From: JBCBWG01 sp964579305
Lineage (GTDB): Bacteria; Pseudomonadota; Alphaproteobacteria; Rhizobiales; Hyphomicrobiaceae
Reading direction: 5' to 3'
Assembly: GCA_964579305.1 (NCBI GenBank)
Contig: CAZOGY010000003.1
Coordinates: forward strand, 1 to 64,000
DNA length: 64,000 bases
Shown piece by piece: positions 45,687 to 54,214 of this stretch. Position 1 is the stretch's first letter. Each line of letters opens with the position of its first letter. Position numbers and translations under genes: made by a program. The notes under the pieces are model-generated. The model was not told the origin of the DNA. It searched no databases and saw only the letters and a list, made by a program, of their open reading frames with translations.

Positions 45687-47132
45687 GTGCAAGACACCGC
45701 ATCAAAGTTGGAACCGCCGACCCTGGATGATCGGCTGATCGATGCTTTTCGCGCGATTGTCGGCGATGCTCACGCACTCGTCGATCCCGAACAGCAGTCA
45801 CCGTATTTGCATGAATGGCGCGGGCTTTACTCCGGTGCGTCGCCGCTGATCCTGCGCCCGGGTTCGGTAGACGAGGTCGCCAAAGTCCTGGCGCTCGCCA
45901 ACGCGCACCGCATCCCCGTCGTTCCTCAAGCTGGCAATACCGGCCTGGTTGGCGGGCAGACGCCATTTGCGACCAACACCGAAATTGTCATCAGTGTGGA
46001 GCGGCTCACGACGGTTCGTAACATCGATCCCGCCGGGAATACGCTGACGGTCGACGCCGGCGTCACATTGGCCGATTGCCAGGCCGCAGCCGAAACCGCC
46101 GGCCGCTTGTTTCCGCTGAGCCTGCCATCGGAGGGCTCGTGCCGCATTGGCGGTAACATCGCGACCAATGCTGGCGGCGTTGGCGTCCTGGCTTATGGCA
46201 ACACGCGCCAATTGGTCATGGGTTTGGAAGCTGTGCTTCCGGATGGGCGCATTCTGTCAGACCTCAACACGCTCAAGAAGAACAACACCGGGTATGACCT
46301 GAAAAATCTATTCATTGGGTCTGAGGGGACATTGGGCATTATTACTGGTGCTGTTCTTCGCTTGTTCCCAAAACCGGCAGAAAAAGTCACCGCGTTTGTC
46401 GCGCTTGCGGAATTGCCTGCAGCCCTGTCATTGCTTGAGCGCGCACAACAAACCGCAGGCAGCAACCTGACTGCGTTCGAATTCATCCCGCGCATTGTCT
46501 TGGAGTTCGTCTGCCGGCATATCGTTGGGGCACGCGATCCATTAAGCGAGCCGCATCCATGGTACTGCCTGATCGAAGTCTCAGGCCCTAATCCCGATGG
46601 ACAAGCCGAACACACCCTACAGGCGCTGCTTGAGGCCGGTGCTGAAAACGGCTTAATCCTTGACGGGGTCGTCGCCGGTTCAATCCAGCAGTCCAATGAC
46701 CTTTGGAAGTTACGTGAAGGTATTTCGGAAGCGCAAAAACCGGAAGGCGCCAACATCAAGCACGACATTTCCGTTCCAATTCGCCTGATTGCCGATTTTG
46801 TCGACGCCGCGAATGCCCGTGTCGAACAGATCTGCCCCGGCGCGCGCCCGCTTGCACTCGGGCATTTCGGCGATGGCAATGTGCATTATAACGTTGCCCA
46901 GCCGGTGAACATGAAAGCAGAAGATTTCCACGCGCTTGGACCCCAGGTTACCGCCGCAGTCTACGATGAGGTCTTAAAACGCGGTGGCGCGATATCCGCA
47001 GAGCACGGTATTGGCCGCATCAAGGTCGATGTGCTCGCGCGCACCAAAGATCCTGTCGCATTAGACCTTATGCGCGGCATCAAAAACCTTATCGATCCAA
47101 ACGGCATCATGAACCCTGGCAAGGTGCTCTGA
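45687..47132 (+). CDS. FAD-linked D-2-hydroxyacid dehydrogenase (GlcD/D2HGDH-like)
   Basis: This is a VAO/PCMH-fold flavoprotein oxidising a D-2-hydroxy acid (D-lactate, glycolate or D-2-hydroxyglutarate). The FAD-binding domain shows VVPQAGNTGLVGGQTPF, LPSEGSCRIGGNIATNAGG and LKNLFIGSEGTLGIITGA. The C-terminal cap has LGHFGDGNVHYNVAQP with the metal/substrate histidines and ISAEHGIGRIKV. Length is about 481 residues from the GTG at 45687, which has GGGGAGG upstream; an ATG at 45663 is the alternative. Single-chain organisation without GlcE/GlcF favours the D-2-hydroxyglutarate or D-lactate type. A GC-rich hairpin overlaps the stop. Confidence 0.9.
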   Translation: MQDTASKLEPPTLDDRLIDAFRAIVGDAHALVDPEQQSPYLHEWRGLYSGASPLILRPGSVDEVAKVLALANAHRIPVVPQAGNTGLVGGQTPFATNTEIVISVERLTTVRNIDPAGNTLTVDAGVTLADCQAAAETAGRLFPLSLPSEGSCRIGGNIATNAGGVGVLAYGNTRQLVMGLEAVLPDGRILSDLNTLKKNNTGYDLKNLFIGSEGTLGIITGAVLRLFPKPAEKVTAFVALAELPAALSLLERAQQTAGSNLTAFEFIPRIVLEFVCRHIVGARDPLSEPHPWYCLIEVSGPNPDGQAEHTLQALLEAGAENGLILDGVVAGSIQQSNDLWKLREGISEAQKPEGANIKHDISVPIRLIADFVDAANARVEQICPGARPLALGHFGDGNVHYNVAQPVNMKAEDFHALGPQVTAAVYDEVLKRGGAISAEHGIGRIKVDVLARTKDPVALDLMRGIKNLIDPNGIMNPGKVL

Positions 47133-47153
47133 CGCGGGCGCGGTCCGCGCGTC
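47131..47153 (+). terminator. Hairpin at the end of the hydroxyacid dehydrogenase gene
   Basis: GACGCG and CGCGTC pair around a GC-rich loop, starting at the stop codon. There is no long T-run, so termination strength is uncertain. Confidence 0.4.
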
Positions 47154-47251
47154 TTCCGCCTCAATGCCGTCACAAAAAAACCCTTTGCCGGAACTTGAAC
47201 GGCGTTCGCACCAGCCTTAGAGTATGCCAAGGCGCAGGTGGTCGGCTGAGG

Positions 47252-47279
47252 CTGCCGTTGCTGATGGCCGCAGCGGCAG
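47252..47279 (+). promoter_or_regulatory. Ten-pair hairpin before the membrane-protein pair
   Basis: CTGCCGTTGC pairs with GCAGCGGCAG (one G-U) over the loop TGATGGCC, about 60-90 bases before the first membrane-protein gene. It could be a terminator for upstream transcription or a structured leader. Confidence 0.4.
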
Positions 47280-47341
47280 ACTCTCCAAAGCTACGGCCGC
47301 GCCGGATATTGGTTTTTTGAAATCCGCGCTGAGTTTTAAGC

Positions 47342-47776
47342 ATGGCACGAAAGCAAAAAAATAATCAGGGCAAGTCGAAACGTCGTTCAGCCCGATCGCG
47401 TCGAAAGTCTTTTCGACGCCAAAGTAACCGGCAACCGGCCACCATTGAAATTCCACCCGACAGCATCAATCAAAGTTTGCGTTGGGTCCGCACCATTTGG
47501 GCCGGCACGGTCATGGTCGCAGTTGTCGTCATTTTTTCGCAGCAGCTAATCGCCATGGACGCTGCCGCCGCAGTCGGAACCGATGCCCAGATCTTTGCAT
47601 TCGCATGCGGTCTCGTCGGCATTCTGATTATTGTGCCTTATGCGCGTTTGTTGGACGATCTTTGGCTTGCCGATCCCGCGACAAACGCGAGGGCACGGGA
47701 ACGTCGTCGAATGAGCTGGCAACACGCCATGGAGCCTGTGTGGCGCTTTTTAAAAGGCCCGCACTTTTTGAAATGA
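47342..47776 (+). CDS. Small two-helix membrane protein (paralogue A)
   Basis: I do not recognise this family. The 144-residue protein has a very basic N-terminal cytoplasmic tail (many Arg, Lys and Ser to about residue 32), a NQSLRWVRTIW motif, two membrane helices (about 51-72 and 84-104) and a C-terminal motif DDLWLADP followed by RRMSWQHAMEPV. It shares the NQSLR, LWxADP and MSWxxA motifs and spacing with the next gene, so the pair arose by tandem duplication. A GAGTTT element lies just before both starts. It is moderately AT-richer than its neighbours. An inner-membrane location is inferred. Confidence 0.7.
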   Translation: MARKQKNNQGKSKRRSARSRRKSFRRQSNRQPATIEIPPDSINQSLRWVRTIWAGTVMVAVVVIFSQQLIAMDAAAAVGTDAQIFAFACGLVGILIIVPYARLLDDLWLADPATNARARERRRMSWQHAMEPVWRFLKGPHFLK

Positions 47777-47815
47777 GACACGACACCCAGTTGTCGCACG
47801 ACAAGAGTTTGAGAC

Positions 47816-48271
47816 ATGACCAGCCATCGCGAAAATGCCGAACTCGCAGCACGTGTCAGAAAACTCGAAGAACAGGTCGACGCGTTGTCCCGTGGGACGC
47901 GCATTTCTTTTCCGATTAAGAGCAAGCCCCGACGCCGCAATCCAGGGCCGCCAACAAACCAGAGTTTGCGGCTGTTTCGCACCTTATTTGGGATGATTGG
48001 GCCGATTGCGATCACGGCCGTGTGGTTCGGTTGCGCCTTTATTGTGGTCTTGTTGCTGACCGGGGCGAAATCGACCGACTTCGTGACACTGGGACTCGTC
48101 AGCTTTCTGTTATTGGTTGTCGGACTTGTTATAGTCGACTCGTGGGCGAACTTTGCCAGCGTGATCCACAGGTTATGGATTGCCGATCCGCACCAGGACA
48201 AAGCGGCCGCCGCTTTTCGCAGCATGAGTTGGGCAGACGCGATCGCTGAGATCGACCTCTCTCCAATGTGA
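47816..48271 (+). CDS. Small two-helix membrane protein (paralogue B)
   Basis: This 151-residue protein is the tandem paralogue of the preceding gene. It starts with a short coiled-coil-like segment (ENAELAARVRKLEEQVDALS), then a basic stretch, TNQSLRLFRTLF, two membrane helices (about 60-83 and 88-110) and the shared end IHRLWIADP then FRSMSWADAIAEI. The 39-base spacing suggests co-transcription. It converges with the small coupled protein of the Clp_N/coiled-coil locus, 15 bases apart. No function is known to me. Confidence 0.7.
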   Translation: MTSHRENAELAARVRKLEEQVDALSRGTRISFPIKSKPRRRNPGPPTNQSLRLFRTLFGMIGPIAITAVWFGCAFIVVLLLTGAKSTDFVTLGLVSFLLLVVGLVIVDSWANFASVIHRLWIADPHQDKAAAAFRSMSWADAIAEIDLSPM

Positions 48272-48286
48272 TGAACCGCTTGCGCT

Positions 48287-48661
48287 TTACGTCGTGTGTT
48301 CGCCCCGATCGGTTTTGCCCATATCCGCGTGCTCTTCCGGCCCGGCGAGTGCCGCTATGAACGCCGCAACGCGCTTCGGATCGCTGGGCGGAGTGGGCGT
48401 GTGCAAAGCACGACGGCGCTGCCGGGGTGGTCCCGACAGGCGCGTCCACAGCACGGACGCTCCATCATCGCCGTCGGTGCCGCTGGCTGATTTATCCGAA
48501 ACATGCCGGGTAGGCCCAAGCTCGGCATCCCGCGGGTTACCGGGCCCTGCGAGTGCAGCGATCAACTGATCGACGCGCGCCTGCTCACTCTGCGATAACG
48601 GCGGCCGCGTCCGCGCCGGACCTGCCGCCATCATCTCCCCGCGCCGCCCCGGCGCACCCAT
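48287..48661 (-). CDS. Small protein with duplicated AALAGP motif, coupled to the coiled-coil gene
   Basis: This 124-residue protein starts at an ATG whose first base is the last base of the upstream stop (TGATG), the classic arrangement for re-initiation, which supports it as real. It has low-complexity Arg/Pro-rich linkers and two copies of one short helix motif: RVDQLIAALAGPGNP near residue 30 and RVAAFIAALAGPEEH near residue 97. Repeated short helices in a disordered chain suggest a two-site binding partner. No family is recognised. It is translated from the same message as the 773-residue coiled-coil protein. Confidence 0.6.
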   Translation of the reverse strand: MGAPGRRGEMMAAGPARTRPPLSQSEQARVDQLIAALAGPGNPRDAELGPTRHVSDKSASGTDGDDGASVLWTRLSGPPRQRRRALHTPTPPSDPKRVAAFIAALAGPEEHADMGKTDRGEHTT

Positions 48662-50982
48662 CAGCCGTGCAGGCGGCGCTGCGTTGGATCTTGAAACGGC
48701 GTAAAAGCCGCGGTGGTCGTACCGTCCACCTCGCCAGTGCGTTCAAACTGCTCCCGCCGCCGGATTTCAGCACGCTCTTCCGCCGTGCGCCAACCATCCG
48801 ACCACCAGTTCTCGGTGCCAAACAGCCAGTAGGCAAAGCTGTCACGGTATTGTTCGGGGGCAGTATAAGTGCCTTGGTTGGTATAGCTGTGCGTTTCATA
48901 CCGCGTTGTTGATGTGAAAAACTCATCAAAACGCCGCCGCAATCCCTCGATGGCGGAAACGGGTTCACCAACCTTTTCTTCAACCGATTCAACCCGCGTC
49001 GTCAGTCGCTCAAAGTAGGCGACCATATCCTTGCGCCAGGTATCCATCGATTCAGCAAGCGTCTGCTGGTTCGAATTGAGCTTGATCAGCGCTTCGTGGA
49101 CCTCCGTCAGATCCTGCCGATACTCGTTAGCGATACGGTCAAAGCCGCTCACGAGATATTGGAATTGATCGCGCTGTTCGTCCCGGTCTTGCGAGATCAG
49201 CGTCTTGATCTCGCTCAGCGTCGAGGTCAGTTGGGTTTCGACCGAGCTTGTGATCAAGCCTGTGTCGATCGTGCCCATGCCACCGCCAGCGGTCAGCCCA
49301 TTGAGCCTTTCCTCAATGAGGGTGCACATGCGATTATGCGAGTGCTGTTGCGCCTCCAATTTGGCGCTCACCGACCGCAGATCCGATGCCAATTGCGTCG
49401 TCAGCTGCGTAAGCTGCGTCCGGGTTGCATCGACGTTGCTTTCAAACGTGTCAATCCGATCCCCGATAGACTGGAAAACAAGGCTCTGGTCGACGATCTG
49501 CGACCGGACATCCTTCATCCGCTCATCGATCGGCGTCAGGTCAATCACGCCCGATGAATGCGTCTGGACCGATCGCTCGATCCGATCAAAGCGCTCGTGA
49601 ACGCGATCCAGGTCAATGGTCTGGCGCGGCCCCTCGCCGGAGCAATAGGCTTCGATCCGCGTGAGGCACTCGTTGATCGGCTTCAGGTCGAACTCGCTCA
49701 TGACCCGATCGACGCGGCTTTCGAACGTGTCGATCCGGCTGAGCACCCGCGTGAACGTCGTCTCGACGTCTTTGAGCCGGCGTTCAACAACGTCAAACGA
49801 TTCAAACCGCTCAAGCTTGATCAGGACTTTTTCCATCCACTCAAGCTTCGTCACGAAGGCCTGAAGCTGCTCCAGCTTGTCGACCAATTCATCGAAACGA
49901 TCGATGCGCGCAACGCAAACTTCCAGTTTCTCCAAGCGTTCTGGCAGAAGCTCGATGCTTTCAAAGCTCGATGAGAATTGTTCCAGCTTCGTCAGCCGCT
50001 CAAGCCGATTGACCAGACGTTCCCACTCGGCGCGCGACACAACCTGCGTGGTCGACTTGTGTTCGCTTTCAACAAGGATGTCTTCAACCGTCTGCAGGCG
50101 GTCGCCCAGCACGTTCCAGGTCCGCGCGAGTTCCCGGAATTTGCGATCCAGACTGGCTTCCACCTGCAGGATCTGACTGACGACCTCGGTGGTCTCGGTG
50201 TAGCTGCTTGACCCGTTTGTCTGATGGCTTGTGGCCGTCGTCTTGCTGGTCGTTGTCTCAGGCTCGCTGACGCCTGCCGTCTGCGCAAGCAACGTGCGAA
50301 GCTCGGCAACCTCACGCTCCAACTCGTTCAATCGCGAGTTCTGGAACGTGTCGGTGACGGTCGGCGCCTCGGTAGTCTGGGACCAGGACGTCTTGGAATA
50401 GCGGCGCGCCGGCGTATCGACGGCCTCCCTGATGGTCCAGTCGTCACGATGGCGGGAGAGCAAGTTGCGTGTTGGGATGTCGCGTTTCATATCAAACAAC
50501 GTTTGCAGGATGTCATCGACGGTGACAGGGGACCGGTGCTGATAGGCAGCGTCGGCGGCGAAGCGGAGGACTTCCTCCATCTCGTCTGAGGTCTTCGGCG
50601 TGATCGGGCCGTTGCTGCTCACGCTTGGCAGGTCGTGGGCGATGATGACCCCGCTTTCGCGGCGCAAGGTGGCGTCGCTGATCCCCTCAGACTGCAGGAT
50701 CGCAACGGCAGCCGGCACAAGCGTCATGGCATGTACGAGATGCTCAAGCCGCACTTCAGGCGCGCGATGGGCAACCGCGATTTCGTAGGCTTGGTTGCAG
50801 CACTTCAAGACAGTGTTGTCGACCCAGATCTCCGGGCCTTGCGTGGCTGCCTCAGAGAGCGCGCGCGCCAGCCACTCCGGCGCCTCCATGGGCAATTCCG
50901 GCAGCGTGGTCACCTCACGCGGACCATTCCAGGCCTTTGGTGTTCGCAGCGACAGGTCGCTGCCCTGATACGCAGTTGCCAT
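48661..50982 (-). CDS. Clp_N-domain protein with long coiled coil and no ATPase
   Basis: The 773-residue protein begins with a double Clp N-type repeat: residues about 56-112 (NQAYEIAVAHRAPEVRLEHL, then AVAILQSEGISDATL) and about 133-186 (MEEVLRFAADAAYQHRSP then VTVDDILQTLF). In ClpA/B/C this domain binds substrates or adaptors. No AAA+ motor follows. Instead residues about 215-700 are coiled coil or extended helix with repeated heptads (LERLEKLE-like and RIDTFESRVDRV/RIDTFESNVDAT repeats). The end carries an aromatic motif, SFAYWLFGTENWWSDGW, then a charged RTAEERAEIRRREQFERTG. A cytoplasmic scaffold or adaptor is inferred. Its downstream partner is coupled by TGATG. Confidence 0.75.
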   Translation of the reverse strand: MATAYQGSDLSLRTPKAWNGPREVTTLPELPMEAPEWLARALSEAATQGPEIWVDNTVLKCCNQAYEIAVAHRAPEVRLEHLVHAMTLVPAAVAILQSEGISDATLRRESGVIIAHDLPSVSSNGPITPKTSDEMEEVLRFAADAAYQHRSPVTVDDILQTLFDMKRDIPTRNLLSRHRDDWTIREAVDTPARRYSKTSWSQTTEAPTVTDTFQNSRLNELEREVAELRTLLAQTAGVSEPETTTSKTTATSHQTNGSSSYTETTEVVSQILQVEASLDRKFRELARTWNVLGDRLQTVEDILVESEHKSTTQVVSRAEWERLVNRLERLTKLEQFSSSFESIELLPERLEKLEVCVARIDRFDELVDKLEQLQAFVTKLEWMEKVLIKLERFESFDVVERRLKDVETTFTRVLSRIDTFESRVDRVMSEFDLKPINECLTRIEAYCSGEGPRQTIDLDRVHERFDRIERSVQTHSSGVIDLTPIDERMKDVRSQIVDQSLVFQSIGDRIDTFESNVDATRTQLTQLTTQLASDLRSVSAKLEAQQHSHNRMCTLIEERLNGLTAGGGMGTIDTGLITSSVETQLTSTLSEIKTLISQDRDEQRDQFQYLVSGFDRIANEYRQDLTEVHEALIKLNSNQQTLAESMDTWRKDMVAYFERLTTRVESVEEKVGEPVSAIEGLRRRFDEFFTSTTRYETHSYTNQGTYTAPEQYRDSFAYWLFGTENWWSDGWRTAEERAEIRRREQFERTGEVDGTTTAAFTPFQDPTQRRLHG

Positions 50983-51418
50983 TCACTCAAGCCTCAGGAT
51001 GTTCTGGCGCCGGGACCAAGTGAGCTTTCGCACCATCCCACTGCACCGCCGCCTGAACCCTCCAAGCCGTTACTTACGCCGCCCTCGCCTTGCCCGTCTG
51101 TCGCGACGCGAGCAAGGATCATTCCAACTCAAGACCAGACAACACCCACCGCCGCGGCCTTGTCGCTTGCGCCAACCTGTCAGACGCTGCATTCGCGCGG
51201 CCGCGCAACAATGTCGGACAGATTGGCCCAACACTGTGACACACAAGCCTGTTTGCCGGTTGCCATACCATGACCGACCACGCCTTGCCCTTGACTTTAC
51301 ATAGATATCCTGAACGCGGCGATACTGCGAGCACTTTTGGAACGTGGCGCGTACAAGACGCGCACGCAACCGGTGCTGACGGCGCGATGACGCGGGTTCT
51401 GGCGCTGCACGCACTCCG
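50983..51418. other. Intergenic region upstream of the Clp_N/coiled-coil gene
   Basis: About 435 bases between the SRAP gene and the leftward Clp_N/coiled-coil gene. No gene is supported. It should hold the promoter of the coiled-coil gene and possibly a terminator for the SRAP gene; neither could be pinned down. Confidence 0.4.
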
Positions 51419-52099
51419 TTAAATTAGATTGCGTTGGACCGGCTCGGCGACGTCAGCCCCTTGATTGCGCGCGTTATTGAGCGCGGGATTAACCGGAACG
51501 ATATCCAAAAGATCCTCACAGGCCGGGGCCAGAAGCGCGCGCGCTTGGCGTCCCTCCAAATGGCGATCCTCCAGCCAATCGGCGAACCTTTCAGGCGGCA
51601 GAATCGCGGGCATGCGATCGTGGACGGCGCCAACCATCGCATTGGCCGCCACAGTCAGAATGGCCGCGGTTTCGATCTCGCTGCCCTCAGCGTCCATCCA
51701 GTGCTCCCACAATCCCGCAAGCGCCATCACGCCGCCATCGCGCGGACGGATCAAATTCGGCTGCCGCGCACCCTTCGGCCCGCTCCATTCGTAAAACCCC
51801 GTGACCGGGAAGAGGCACCGCTTATGACGCATGGCTGCCCGGAACGAGGGCTTTTCCGCCGCCGTTTCTGCGCGCGCGTTGATCAATGTCGCGAATTCAC
51901 CAGGTGACTTGACCCAACCTGGGATCAAGCCCCAGCGTACCAGAACCAGCTCGCGCGGCCCCGCCTCGCTGCGCCGCACGATATGAACCGGTTGGGTCGG
52001 CGCGATATTGTATCGCGGCGGAAACGGCTCAATTTTTTCAAGACGGAACAGGTCTCGAACGGCTTCCGGCGCAGCGGTAAGTTGAAAGCGCGAACACAT
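51419..52099 (-). CDS. SOS response-associated peptidase (SRAP, YedK/HMCES family)
   Basis: SRAP proteins crosslink to abasic sites in single-stranded DNA through the amino-terminal cysteine and shield them during replication. The ATG at 52099 gives MCSRFQLTA, which places the essential Cys at position 2; upstream frame extension would remove this and is rejected. The 226-residue protein also has NIAPTQPVHIVR, LIPGWVKSP, INARAETAAEKPSFR, the active-site Glu in VTGFYEWSG and the His in VHDRMPAIL. Family length is normal. It is divergent from a Nudix hydrolase, which could sanitise damaged nucleotides. Confidence 0.94.
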   Translation of the reverse strand: MCSRFQLTAAPEAVRDLFRLEKIEPFPPRYNIAPTQPVHIVRRSEAGPRELVLVRWGLIPGWVKSPGEFATLINARAETAAEKPSFRAAMRHKRCLFPVTGFYEWSGPKGARQPNLIRPRDGGVMALAGLWEHWMDAEGSEIETAAILTVAANAMVGAVHDRMPAILPPERFADWLEDRHLEGRQARALLAPACEDLLDIVPVNPALNNARNQGADVAEPVQRNLI

Positions 52100-52185
52100 G
52101 TCCAAACCTCGCGATGAGCCTCGTTGCCCCGTCCAAGCCGTCATCCGTCACGGCGCCTCACCCGCAATCCCAACGTGAGCCACCA

Positions 52186-52686
52186 ATGGCACCCAACGTT
52201 ACGAACTGGCCACGCGCCGCAGCAAGCATTGCCGTGTTCCGCGATGATATGGTGCTGCTGGCACAACGCGCCAAACCGCCACTGGCCGGCGTTTGGAGCC
52301 TGCCCGGCGGCAAGGTGGAGGCCGGCGAAACCGTCGCCGAAGCCGCGTTGCGCGAATTGGGCGAAGAGACCGGCATTGTCGCAGACCTCCTGGGCCAAGT
52401 CGCAGTACACGACGTGATCGTGCGCGATGCCAACGGACAATTGCAGGCGCACTATGTGATCGCCGTCCATGCCGGCCTTTGGCGAACGGGCGAACCGGTC
52501 GGCGCAAGCGACGTATCTGACGCTGCGTTTTTTCCGATAGCCGCACTTGACGATATTCCAACGACCGACCGTGCGCGGGCGCTCATCCACGATGCCTATG
52601 CCCGTTATATTGACCAACCGGCATCCAAGCGGCGCACATCGGATCGCATTGCGGCTCGTGACATGAAACCGAGCACTGAGGATTGA
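52186..52686 (+). CDS. Nudix hydrolase
   Basis: The 166-residue protein carries a complete Nudix box (GGKVEAGETVAEAALRELGE followed by ETGI), the metal-binding site for hydrolysis of nucleoside diphosphates linked to another moiety. Upstream WSLPG and the short length fit ADP-ribose pyrophosphatase or MutT-like enzymes; the substrate is not determinable. The frame is open from 52114, but the ATG at 52186 lies right before the conserved domain. A basic tail follows the domain. It is divergent from the SRAP gene, with no operon partner downstream. Confidence 0.88.
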   Translation: MAPNVTNWPRAAASIAVFRDDMVLLAQRAKPPLAGVWSLPGGKVEAGETVAEAALRELGEETGIVADLLGQVAVHDVIVRDANGQLQAHYVIAVHAGLWRTGEPVGASDVSDAAFFPIAALDDIPTTDRARALIHDAYARYIDQPASKRRTSDRIAARDMKPSTED

Positions 52687-52823
52687 AAGCTGGCAACGCT
52701 CTCACGGTCTTGTGTGGCGGCTTGATTTGCCGCTGGCCAGAAGCCTTTCCAAGATTTGTGCAACTTTCCACCGTTTGTGCAAGATGACGATGAAACACCG
52801 ACGATAGATCAGAGAGCGGTAAC

Positions 52824-53843
52824 ATGAAGGCTTTTGGTTTTCTGGCTGCGTTTCTTGCCGGGCTGATCATCGTGACGACAACGGTGTGGCCGGCTTTGGC
52901 AACACCGAAACGATGGATCAACGAGGGTTGGACGCGCACCGACTTTTCAAAGTCCGCCATTGATTTTTCCGAAATTCTTTCCGGCGGGCCGCCAAAAGAT
53001 GGGATTCCGTCCATTGATGACCCGAAGTTTGTGGCCGTCGGCGACGCGCGCGATCTGGTTCCAACCGAGCCGGTCATCGGATTGGAGGTCGCTGGCGATG
53101 CACGGGCGTACCCCCTCCGGATCATGATCTGGCATGAAATCGTCAACGATACGGTGGGCGGTCGACCAGTTGCCGTCACGTACTGCCCGCTTTGCAATAC
53201 GGCGATTGTATTCAGCCGTACCGTTTCGGGCCAAAAATTGTCATTCGGCACAACCGGCAAATTGCGATTTTCCGATTTGGTGATGTATGACCGCACAACC
53301 GAAAGCTGGTGGCAGCAATTCACCGGCGAAGCGATTATTGGCGATTACGTTGGGCAACAGCTCAAGGTTTTGCCCGCGCGTTTGGAAAGTTTTGCCGATT
53401 TCAAGAGCCGAAATCCATCCGGCCGCGTCCTCGTCCCGAATGATCCGACGTTCCGCGCCTACGGAAAAAACCCTTACTTTCGCTATGACAGCGCGGCACG
53501 GCCGTTTCTTTTTTCTGGCAAATTGCCCGAAGGCATTGCGCCTATGGCCCGTGTTGTCGCCGTGCGAACCGTCAATGGACCCATCGCGATTGCGCTGCGT
53601 GCATTGCGCGAGGCGAAATCGGCCACGATTGAGGGCATAACGCTATCCTGGAAACCCGGTCAGAGATCAGCGCTCGACACCCGCGAGATCGTCAACGGAC
53701 GAGACGTCGGCACGGTATCTGCCAGCAAAACGCGGCCCGACGGCACCAGCGAACCCATTGCCTACGATGTGACGTTCGCGTTCGCATTCCACGCGTTTCA
53801 TCCCCGCGCCCCAATCCACAGCACGATCGCGTTGCGTCATTGA
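52824..53843 (+). CDS. DUF3179 domain-containing secreted protein
   Basis: The 339-residue protein begins with a signal-like helix (MKAFGFLAAFLAGLIIVTTT) and then the DUF3179 core: DGIPSIDDPKFVAVGDA, RAYPLRIMIWHEIVNDTVGG and the cysteine pair in TYCPLCNTAIVF. The last motif gives a CxxC that may bind metal or heme or form a disulfide. The family is widespread and has no assigned function that I know. A GAGAGCGG element precedes the ATG. It ends 20 bases before the 100-N gap, so the downstream context is unknown. Confidence 0.88.
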   Translation: MKAFGFLAAFLAGLIIVTTTVWPALATPKRWINEGWTRTDFSKSAIDFSEILSGGPPKDGIPSIDDPKFVAVGDARDLVPTEPVIGLEVAGDARAYPLRIMIWHEIVNDTVGGRPVAVTYCPLCNTAIVFSRTVSGQKLSFGTTGKLRFSDLVMYDRTTESWWQQFTGEAIIGDYVGQQLKVLPARLESFADFKSRNPSGRVLVPNDPTFRAYGKNPYFRYDSAARPFLFSGKLPEGIAPMARVVAVRTVNGPIAIALRALREAKSATIEGITLSWKPGQRSALDTREIVNGRDVGTVSASKTRPDGTSEPIAYDVTFAFAFHAFHPRAPIHSTIALRH

Positions 53844-54214
53844 CGTTTGCGGAACGGTTGCGGNNNNNNNNNNNNNNNNNNNNNNNNNNNNNNNNNNNNN
53901 NNNNNNNNNNNNNNNNNNNNNNNNNNNNNNNNNNNNNNNNNNNNNNNNNNNNNNNNNNNNNNNTCGGCGCGCCAACGCAAATGACAAAAGCAACACGAGA
54001 AACATAGACTTGCTCGTGCTTCTTATGATTCCGACGTTTGCTCTGAGCCCTCAGTTGACCGGTGGCAAATGTCTGAAACGGAACACTAGCAACCAACGCG
54101 ACACCGCAGTAAAACACAGGCGCAAGATGACTTAGCACGCGCCGTGTGTGGCCGCGGCTTCTGGTCAAGCGCTTCATGTCTCTGCGCGAACCGCCATTAC
54201 CGGACCGAAAATAA
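53844..54214. other. Gene-free stretch containing a 100-base scaffold gap
   Basis: Bases 53864-53963 are exactly 100 N, the usual placeholder for a gap of unknown size. The flanks carry no gene I can support. Frames that appear to read through the N are artefacts. Genes left and right of it may not be adjacent in the genome. Confidence 0.95.
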
